Positions 6,550 to 11,399 of a stretch of DNA of 11,399 nucleotides are shown here, in pieces. Each line of letters starts with the position of its first letter. The stretch's first letter is position 1. The notes below the pieces were generated by a model, which saw only the letters and a program-made list of their open reading frames with translations, was not told the DNA's origin and made no database searches. This DNA is from Bacilli bacterium (GTDB lineage Bacteria; Bacillota_I; Bacilli_A; Haloplasmatales; Haloplasmataceae): positions 1 to 11,399 of the forward strand of contig JAAZCR010000273.1 of assembly GCA_012513195.1 (NCBI GenBank), read 5' to 3'. A program made the translations under genes and the position numbers.

Positions 6550-7137
6550 CTAAATTTTAGGCTTGTCCGGAACTTGGTGACAATGACGACAGCGTGGTTC
6601 ATAAGATTCAGAAGCTCCCACCATGATAATCGGATCATTATATGATGCTGGTTTATTATTGACTAAACGTTGTGTTCTAGTTGCAGGTGCACCGCACACG
6701 CTACAAATAGCTGTCAGTTTTGTCACGAATTCCGCTTTAGTTAATAATTCGGGCATTGAACCAAAAGGTTCACCACGAAAATCACGATCTAATCCTGCGA
6801 CAATAACTCTAATTCCTTTATCTGCTAAATAATCACAAACAGCGACAACATCGGAACTAAAGAATTGAACTTCATCTATTGCAACGACATCAATACGTCC
6901 ATCAATGTATTTTAAAATTTCCATGGGGTTATCAATGGGAATAGATTTTATACTCATACCACTATGGGATACAATTTCATCAATACTATAACGATTATCA
7001 ATGCTGGGTTTAAATACTAAAATGTTTTTCTTGGCGTACTGAAGTCTTTTAATGCGTCGAATTAGTTCTTCGGTCTTTCCAGCAAACATGCTCCCCGCAA
7101 TAACTTCAATCCAGCCTTCTTTGCCTGTATAATACAT
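6550..7137 (-). CDS. tdk: Thymidine kinase (type II)
   Basis: Cytosolic salvage enzyme (195 residues) that phosphorylates thymidine to dTMP with ATP. Motifs: P-loop [10 protein letters not shown] (15-24), the DEVQFF segment with candidate catalytic base E89, a C145/C148 (CSVC) and C183/C186 (CRHC) structural zinc site, and the lasso region with [12 protein letters not shown] that closes over the thymine base. Length is normal for the type II family. The ATG at 7137 has AAGGGAG 8 nt upstream; a GTG at 7155 in the same frame lies on top of that site and was rejected. It follows the rpmE terminator and precedes tadA by 9 nt. In Bacillus tdk also follows rpmE, but is then followed by prfA, not tadA. 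Confidence 0.96.
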   Translation of the reverse strand: MYYTGKEGWIEVIAGSMFAGKTEELIRRIKRLQYAKKNILVFKPSIDNRYSIDEIVSHSGMSIKSIPIDNPMEILKYIDGRIDVVAIDEVQFFSSDVVAVCDYLADKGIRVIVAGLDRDFRGEPFGSMPELLTKAEFVTKLTAICSVCGAPATRTQRLVNNKPASYNDPIIMVGASESYEPRCRHCHQVPDKPKI

Positions 7138-7173
7138 AGCGCTAACTCCCTTCACTTCAAAACTCTTATATGA

Positions 7174-7179
7174 ATTATA
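7174..7179 (-). promoter_or_regulatory. Possible -10 box for tdk-tadA
   Basis: A perfect TATAAT on the minus strand just after the rpmE terminator would start transcription near 7167, 30 nt before the tdk ATG. The only -35 candidate (CTGGCA, 18 nt upstream) lies in the terminator loop. A separate promoter is expected because a strong terminator precedes the gene. Confidence 0.4.
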
Positions 7180-7182
7180 AAT

Positions 7183-7210
7183 AAAAAAGACTGTTTTGCC
7201 AGTCTTTTTT
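7183..7210 (-). terminator. Intrinsic terminator after rpmE
   Basis: A perfect 11-bp stem (7183-7193 with 7200-7210, AAAAAAGACTG / CAGTCTTTTTT) with a 6-nt loop and a run of six T on the minus strand. It begins 2 nt after the rpmE stop codon. The sequence is nearly symmetric, so it could also act on the plus strand, where no gene approaches it. Confidence 0.9.
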
Positions 7211-7211
7211 C

Positions 7212-7430
7212 TTATTGTTCGTTTGTGTTGTTGATACCATATTTTTTATTGAATTTGTCAACACGACCAGCTGCAACAACATGTTTTTGTTTCCCTGTAT
7301 AGAAGGGGTGACAATTTGAACATGTATCAACACGAATTTCTGGTTTTGTAGAACCTGTTTCAAATTCATTACCACATGTTGTACATACTACTTTGGCCTT
7401 ATAATATTGAGGATGAATTCCTTGCTTCAT
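7212..7430 (-). CDS. rpmE: 50S ribosomal protein L31 (zinc-containing type)
   Basis: Ribosomal large-subunit protein L31 (72 residues), which bridges the two subunits. It starts [12 protein letters not shown] as the family does and carries C16/C19 (CTTC) and C37/C40 (CSNC), followed by HPFYTGKQK. It is therefore the zinc-binding (C+) form, not the cysteine-less RpmE2 made under zinc starvation. ATG 7430 is preceded by AAGGAG about 8 nt upstream; an open stretch of 11 codons further upstream lacks L31 similarity. It has its own promoter and its own terminator, so it is probably a single-gene unit between murA and tdk. Confidence 0.97.
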   Translation of the reverse strand: MKQGIHPQYYKAKVVCTTCGNEFETGSTKPEIRVDTCSNCHPFYTGKQKHVVAAGRVDKFNKKYGINNTNEQ

Positions 7431-7448
7431 TTTTTCACTCCTTCCGCC

Positions 7449-7474
7449 CTGAATTTTCCGCAAATTAAATCCAG
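7449..7474 (-). other. Small hairpin in the rpmE leader
   Basis: In the predicted 5' leader of rpmE, 7474-7467 (CTGGATTT) pairs with 7456-7449 (AAATTCAG) in 8 pairs including one G-U, around a short loop. It ends a few nt before the ribosome binding site (GGAAGGAG), so it could affect translation. It has no T-run and is not a terminator. Functional relevance is a guess. Confidence 0.3.
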
Positions 7475-7492
7475 AGTAAGTTTTACTAGATT

Positions 7493-7520
7493 ATTATAAC
7501 ATATCTTGAAGTAATTTCAA
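7493..7520 (-). promoter_or_regulatory. Promoter of rpmE
   Basis: On the minus strand, TTGAAA (7520-7515), 16 nt spacer, then TATAAT (7498-7493) with a TGn extension (TGTTATAAT). Transcription would start near 7486, giving a leader of about 56 nt. The -35 box lies within the palindrome at 7502-7524. Confidence 0.7.
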
Positions 7521-7524
7521 GATA
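7502..7524. promoter_or_regulatory. 9-5-9 palindrome over the rpmE -35 region (candidate operator)
   Basis: TATCTTGAA and TTCAAGATA form a perfect 9-bp inverted repeat with a 5-nt spacer. It covers the -35 box and most of the spacer of the rpmE promoter, where a bound repressor would block transcription. It does not match the Zur or PerR/Fur box consensus I know. Lying 12 nt past the murA stop, it could instead be part of a weak murA terminator, but no T-run follows it. Confidence 0.45.
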
Positions 7525-7535
7525 AATATACATTT

Positions 7536-8786
7536 TTATGTGCTCATGTGAATATTTGCCTTGACATTTTGGAGTTTTTCAATAATGTTACTATAACCGC
7601 GTAAAATGTGTTGGGCTTCATTGATTATTGTTGTTCCTTCAGCGATTAGTCCAGCAATTGCAAGGGAAGCCCCACCTCGTAAATCTTTCGCAACTACCTC
7701 ACTACCCTTGAGGGGAGTTCTTCCTTTGATGATGACTTTATTATCATTAATGACAATATTTGCGCCCATTTTAATGAGTTCCTGACAATTTTGAAAACGG
7801 TCAGAGTAAATCGTTTCTGTAACTGTGCTAATACCATGGCTTTGCGTCAAAAGTGTAGTGATGATTTGTTGAAGATCTGTAGGAAAACCTGGATAAACAT
7901 CTGTCACGATATCTGTTGGTAATAATTTATTACTATTATAAACAATGATTTTATCATCATTAATGTATGTTTTAACTCCACACTTATTTAAAGTTGTTAA
8001 AATAGCATAAAGGTGAAGATAATTAACTCGATGAATTTCTAGTGGATTTCCTAGTAAAGCGCCTAATATTAGGTATGTACCTGCTTCTATACGGTCAGGA
8101 ATAACAACATAATCCGTACCATGTAGTTCTTTTACTCCGATAATCTTAATGATACTAGTACCCGCACCACTAATTTTTGCGCCCATTTGTGTCAAAAAGT
8201 TCGCAACATCTACTATTTCAGGTTCCTTCGCTGCATTATAGATTGTAGTTTCCCCTTCTGCTAGTACTGCAGCTAACATCGTGTTAATCGTTGCTCCTAC
8301 ACTAGGGAAAGGAAAATGGATTTCCTTACCAATTAGTTTATCCGCTTGTAAATAGATTAATTCGTTATTGATATCATACCGACAGTTTAATGTTTCAAAC
8401 CCTTTTAAATGTAGATCGATTGGCCGTGGTCCTAAATAACATCCTCCAGGTAGGCGTAAAGTGGTATTCTTGAATAATCCTAAAAGCGCCCCCATAAAAT
8501 AATAAGAAGCTCTAAGGGAACCCATCTTTGTGGTAGTTAATGGTGTGTTTTTTATGTTAGAACTATTAATTTCTATATATTCATTTGTAATCTTCGTGCT
8601 GACGCTTAATTCTTGTAAAATATCTATTAATACATAAACATCACTGATCTTGGGATAATTGTAGATACGAACAATACTTTTAGATAAAATACTCGCAGGA
8701 ATTAATGCAACTATACTATTTTTCGCTCCATCAATGTTGATTATTCCTTCTAAAGGAACACTCCCCTTAATCACAATTTTATTCAT
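7536..8786 (-). CDS. murA: UDP-N-acetylglucosamine 1-carboxyvinyltransferase
   Basis: First committed enzyme of peptidoglycan synthesis (416 residues): transfers enolpyruvate from PEP to UDP-GlcNAc in the cytosol. Catalytic features are all present: K22/N23 in INIDGAKNS, R92, the active-site loop LPGGCYLGPRP with C116 (the fosfomycin-reactive cysteine; Asp there would give natural resistance), the catalytic Asp in VYPGFPTDLQ, and the late DLRGGASLAIAGL arginine. Length is normal. ATG 8786 was chosen because GAGAGG lies about 7 nt upstream; a TTG at 8801 overlaps that site. Bacillota often carry two paralogues. The murA-rpmE-tdk neighbourhood resembles the Bacillus murAB (murZ) locus, although rho, which separates murAB and rpmE there, is missing. 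The locus does not by itself decide which paralogue this is. No convincing promoter was found for it in the 116-nt gap before fumA. Confidence 0.96.
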   Translation of the reverse strand: MNKIVIKGSVPLEGIINIDGAKNSIVALIPASILSKSIVRIYNYPKISDVYVLIDILQELSVSTKITNEYIEINSSNIKNTPLTTTKMGSLRASYYFMGALLGLFKNTTLRLPGGCYLGPRPIDLHLKGFETLNCRYDINNELIYLQADKLIGKEIHFPFPSVGATINTMLAAVLAEGETTIYNAAKEPEIVDVANFLTQMGAKISGAGTSIIKIIGVKELHGTDYVVIPDRIEAGTYLILGALLGNPLEIHRVNYLHLYAILTTLNKCGVKTYINDDKIIVYNSNKLLPTDIVTDVYPGFPTDLQQIITTLLTQSHGISTVTETIYSDRFQNCQELIKMGANIVINDNKVIIKGRTPLKGSEVVAKDLRGGASLAIAGLIAEGTTIINEAQHILRGYSNIIEKLQNVKANIHMST

Positions 8787-8821
8787 ACCTAACCCTCTCA
8801 ATATGAGTCAGTTTAAAAAGT

Positions 8822-8848
8822 AAAAAAATCATCTAAATTGATTTTTTT
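8822..8848. other. A/T hairpin between murA and the fumarase operon
   Basis: AAAAAAATCA (8822-8831) and TGATTTTTTT (8839-8848) form a 10-bp, almost all A-T stem with a 7-nt loop. It looks like a weak intrinsic terminator on either strand, yet lies between divergent genes where no transcript is expected to end, unless murA is transcribed from further upstream through a leader. It may be chance in AT-rich DNA. Confidence 0.35.
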
Positions 8849-8864
8849 CTTTTCATTTGTACGT

Positions 8865-8870
8865 TATAAT
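8865..8870 (+). promoter_or_regulatory. -10 box of the fumarase/malic enzyme operon
   Basis: A perfect TATAAT 32 nt before the fumarase ATG would start transcription near 8877. The region 17 nt upstream is a T-run with no good -35 box, which suggests an activated or weak promoter. Confidence 0.55.
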
Positions 8871-8902
8871 AGTATGTAGATTGAATAAAGGTGGTGCATA
8901 AA

Positions 8903-9742
8903 ATGCGTTATATTGAAAGGGATTTAGTTGTTGAAGCCGTTGAACGCTTATGTATCGAAGCCAATTATTATATAGAAGATGATGTGCTAAATGCCCTTAA
9001 GCGTAGTAGAAAATTAGAGACTTCATCAATTGGACAAAGGGTTCTTGACCAAATCATTGAAAATGATTTAATCGCACGTAATGATTCTGTACCGATGTGT
9101 CAAGATACAGGGATGGTAGTAGTCTTCCTGGAAATCGGTAATCTAATCCATATTGATTATGATATTTATGAAGCGATTAATGAAGGTGTTCGAAACGGTT
9201 ATTTACATGGTTATTTACGGAAATCAGTAGTAAAACATCCTTTAGATCGTGTTAATACTGGTGATAATACTCCTGCAGTTATTCATACAAAAATTGTCAT
9301 GGGTAATAGTTTAACCATCACACTAGCACCTAAAGGAGCAGGTAGCGAAAACATGAGTTTAGTTAAAATGCTAACCCCTGCGGATGGTTATGAAGGAGTA
9401 AAAAAATTAGTATTGGACACGATTTTTGATGCTAAGGGTAAGCCTTGTCCACCAATTATTGTTGGAGTTGGTATAGGTGGTACCTTTGAAAAATGTGCTA
9501 TGCTCGCAAAAGAAGCTCTCATGCGTCCTATTGATGATGTAAGTGATGATCCAATTGCGCGCAAATTAGAAGAAGAATTATTGGAAGAAATCAATCGTCT
9601 AGGCATTGGTCCAATGGGATTTGGCGGAACACAAACGGCTCTGGCAGTCAAGGTTAATGTTTACCCTTGTCATATAGCGTCATTACCTGTAGCGGTAAAT
9701 ATTCAATGTCACGCAGCAAGACACAAGAAAATCGTATTATAG
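8903..9742 (+). CDS. Class I fumarate hydratase, alpha subunit
   Basis: N-terminal (FumA/TtdA-type) half of a two-subunit, oxygen-sensitive [4Fe-4S] hydro-lyase, 279 residues, catalysing fumarate + water to malate. Three cysteines fit the cluster ligands: C66 in VPMCQDTGM, C182 in GKPCPPIIVGVGIGG and C269 in VNIQCHAARH. Their spacing is close to that of one-chain class I fumarases. Other family marks are KGAGSENMS and GIGPMGFGGTQTALAV. The ATG at 8903 was chosen because AAGGTGG lies about 7 nt upstream; two GTG codons at 8891 and 8894 overlap that site. The beta subunit follows after 13 nt. L-tartrate dehydratase (TtdAB) is the main alternative. The malic enzyme downstream favours fumarase, but sequence alone does not settle it. 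Confidence 0.9.
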   Translation: MRYIERDLVVEAVERLCIEANYYIEDDVLNALKRSRKLETSSIGQRVLDQIIENDLIARNDSVPMCQDTGMVVVFLEIGNLIHIDYDIYEAINEGVRNGYLHGYLRKSVVKHPLDRVNTGDNTPAVIHTKIVMGNSLTITLAPKGAGSENMSLVKMLTPADGYEGVKKLVLDTIFDAKGKPCPPIIVGVGIGGTFEKCAMLAKEALMRPIDDVSDDPIARKLEEELLEEINRLGIGPMGFGGTQTALAVKVNVYPCHIASLPVAVNIQCHAARHKKIVL

Positions 9743-9755
9743 GGGGAGATTAAAA

Positions 9756-10304
9756 ATGAAAATTACAACACCCTTAACTGATGAGGTTATTGAAAAATTA
9801 CGAGCAGGTGATGAAGTTTACATTACAGGCAAAATTTACACTGCTCGTGATGCAGCTCATAAACGCTTAGTGGAACTCTTAAAAAATAATCAACCTTTGC
9901 CTTTTGATATTAAAGGTCAAATCATCTATTATGTTGGTCCTACTCCCGCGAAACCAGGCGAAATCATCGGTTCTGCTGGTCCTACTACTAGTAAGAGAAT
10001 GGACCCCTATACACCGATGTTACTAGAAGCTGGCTTAAAGGGAATGATTGGTAAAGGCGAACGCAGTGATTATGTCAAAGATGCGATGGTAAAACATAAA
10101 GCAATTTATTTTGCAGCGATTGGTGGTGCTGGCGCTTTAATTGCTCGCACAATTAAGAGCGTAAAAGTCGTCGCTTATGATGATTTAGGAGCGGAAGCCA
10201 TTCGTGAGTTAGAAGTTGTGGACTTCCCTGCCTTTGTGGTTAATGATATTTATGGAAATGATTTAATGTTAGATAATATGAGTAAATATCGAATGGAGGA
10301 ATAA
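9756..10304 (+). CDS. Class I fumarate hydratase, beta subunit
   Basis: C-terminal (FumB/TtdB-type) half of the fumarase, 182 residues, which pairs with the alpha subunit to form the active site. Family marks: ITTPLTDEVIEKLRAGDEV at the start, TARDAAHKR (29-37), the glycine-rich substrate loop YVGPTPAKPG plus SAGPTTSKRMD (73-83), MIGKG, GGAGAL, and LGAEAIRELEVVDFPAFV near the end. The length is normal for a separate beta subunit; in single-chain enzymes this domain is fused to the alpha part. A GGGGGAG ribosome binding site lies between the two genes. The malic enzyme ATG begins one base after this gene's stop. It shares the fumarase/tartrate dehydratase ambiguity of its partner. Confidence 0.9.
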   Translation: MKITTPLTDEVIEKLRAGDEVYITGKIYTARDAAHKRLVELLKNNQPLPFDIKGQIIYYVGPTPAKPGEIIGSAGPTTSKRMDPYTPMLLEAGLKGMIGKGERSDYVKDAMVKHKAIYFAAIGGAGALIARTIKSVKVVAYDDLGAEAIRELEVVDFPAFVVNDIYGNDLMLDNMSKYRMEE

Positions 10305-10305
10305 T

Positions 10306-11399
10306 ATGAGTAATATTTATGAAGAATCCCTATTACTACATGAAAAACATCGTGGTAAATTAGAAATTCGCTCTAAAGTTCCTGTCACTAACCAACAAGA
10401 ATTAAGTTTAGCTTATTCACCTGGCGTTGCTGAACCTTGTCGTAGGATTCACCAAAACAAAGATGAAGCATATCGTTACACAAATAAAGGTAATCTTATT
10501 CCCATTGTTACTGATGGTAGTGCTGTCTTAGGATTAGGTAATATTGGTCCAGAAGCAGCTTTACCAGTCATGGAAGGTAAAGCTGTTCTTTTGAAAGAAT
10601 TTGGTGGTGTTGATGCGTTCCCATTATGCCTTGCTACCCAAGATGTTGAAGAAATTATTAAAACTTGTAAGTTAATCGCTCCAACAGTAGGTGGTATCTT
10701 CTTAGAAGATATTGCAGCTCCTCGTTGTGTTGAAATCGAACGCCGCTTACAAGAAGAACTTGATATTCCTGTCTTCCATGATGATCAACACGGTACTACA
10801 ATCGTGACAATCGCAGCATTAATTAACTGTTGTCGTTTAACAGGTAGAAAATTAGAAGATCTTGTCGTAGTTGTTTGTGGTGCTGGTGCTGCGGGTAGTT
10901 CGATTATCCGCATGTTACACAAACTAGGTGTTAAAGATATTATCGCCTTAAACAGCAAAGGTATTATCCATAAATCACTTAAAGATACTTATAATTCCCT
11001 CACATTAGAGATTTTAGAAATCACTAATAAGAGTGATAAAACTGGTGGTTTAAAAGAAGCATTAGTAGGTGCGGATGTCTTTATTGGAGTATCACAAGGT
11101 GGTATTCTCACTCAAGACATGGTTAAATCTATGAATAAAGATCCCTTCATCTTCGCATTAGCTAACCCTACACCTGAAATTTGGCCAGATGAAGCGAAGG
11201 AAGCTGGTGCTAAAGTTGTTGGTACAGGTCGTAGTGATTTCCCTAACCAAGTTAATAATGTCCTTGCATTCCCTGGTCTCTTCCGCGGCGCTCTTGATTG
11301 TCGAGCACGCAAAATAAATGATGAAATGAAATTAGCTGCAAGTTACGCTATCGCATACTTAATTAAAGATGAAGAGTTGTCAACAGAATATATTATCCC
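10306..11399 (+). CDS. Malic enzyme (partial, runs off the right edge)
   Basis: Oxidative decarboxylase turning malate into pyruvate, CO2 and NAD(P)H. The first 364 residues are present and the stop is outside the window; the short bacterial family is about 385-410 residues, so little is missing. Motifs: catalytic Tyr in LAYSPGVAEPC (Y37), the lysine-containing GKAVLLKEFGGVDA (91-104), metal ligands in FLEDIAAPRC (E134, D135) and FHDDQHGT (D159, D160), dinucleotide-binding GAGAAGSS (182-189), NPTPEIWPDEA, and GRSDFPNQVNNVLAFPG. The residue after the second Rossmann strand is N216 (ALNSKG), where relatives often have Asp, so NAD or NADP preference cannot be read off. ATG 10306 has GGAGG 7 nt upstream, inside the fumarase beta gene. 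It is third in the fumarase operon, giving a fumarate-to-pyruvate route. A malolactic enzyme is less likely because this is the short form. Confidence 0.93.
   Translation, partial: MSNIYEESLLLHEKHRGKLEIRSKVPVTNQQELSLAYSPGVAEPCRRIHQNKDEAYRYTNKGNLIPIVTDGSAVLGLGNIGPEAALPVMEGKAVLLKEFGGVDAFPLCLATQDVEEIIKTCKLIAPTVGGIFLEDIAAPRCVEIERRLQEELDIPVFHDDQHGTTIVTIAALINCCRLTGRKLEDLVVVVCGAGAAGSSIIRMLHKLGVKDIIALNSKGIIHKSLKDTYNSLTLEILEITNKSDKTGGLKEALVGADVFIGVSQGGILTQDMVKSMNKDPFIFALANPTPEIWPDEAKEAGAKVVGTGRSDFPNQVNNVLAFPGLFRGALDCRARKINDEMKLAASYAIAYLIKDEELSTEYII

Noticed and set aside
7175..7375. Minus-strand open frame overlapping rpmE
   Set aside because: It overlaps L31 in another frame and runs through the rpmE terminator.
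9388..9651. Minus-strand open frame within the fumarase alpha gene
   Set aside because: Antisense shadow of a conserved coding region, with no start signal and an atypical Ser/Pro/Ile composition.
11112..11312. Minus-strand open frame within the malic enzyme gene
   Set aside because: It lies entirely inside a well-supported gene in another frame, has no ribosome binding site and a composition (Arg/Pro/Ala-rich) unlike its neighbours.

Overview
The window is AT-rich, dense, single-copy bacterial chromosome from a low-GC Gram-positive lineage (Bacillota). This rests on Bacillus-like gene clusters (tadA, SRP RNA, dnaX, ebfC; and murA, rpmE, tdk), AGGAGG-type ribosome binding sites, TATAAT-type promoters and a PhoP/PhoR/PhoU set. 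The short (~110 nt) SRP RNA without an Alu domain argues against a typical Bacillus. A relative nearer the Erysipelotrichia/Mollicutes side is possible, but that is inference. A murA gene means peptidoglycan precursors are made. Tryptophan is written TGG, no gene contains in-frame TGA, and none of the 13 visible gene ends uses TGA (9 TAA, 4 TAG).

Layout, left to right. 18-2018 (minus): dnaX and ebfC, the start of the classic dnaX-ebfC-recR operon; recR would lie beyond the left edge. 2161-3054 (plus): an unrecognised tail-anchored protein followed by a 54-residue zinc-ribbon protein, closed by a hairpin terminator that also serves the converging genes. 3065-5813 (minus): phoP, phoR, phoU. 5919-6026 (minus): SRP RNA, driven by a near-consensus promoter lying in the 3' end of tadA. 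6055-8786 (minus): tadA, tdk, rpmE and murA, with a terminator after rpmE. 8903-11399 (plus): both subunits of a class I [4Fe-4S] fumarase and a malic enzyme that runs off the right edge. The fumarase and malic enzyme together would convert fumarate to malate and then to pyruvate, CO2 and NAD(P)H.

The most striking observation is in phoP. The reading frame matches a full-length OmpR/PhoB-family regulator from end to end, but has two in-frame TAA codons (codons 11 and 62), each exactly where the family has a conserved glutamate (GAA). Everything else in the gene looks intact. It is either a very young pseudogene, a pair of sequence errors, or a recoding case. Because TAA ends nine other genes here, the first two are much more likely.

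Second in interest are the unrecognised tail-anchored/zinc-ribbon pair, and a 9-5-9 palindrome lying over the -35 region of the rpmE promoter. There is no gene-free stretch longer than 300 bases, and I see no CRISPR array, insertion sequence or tRNA.
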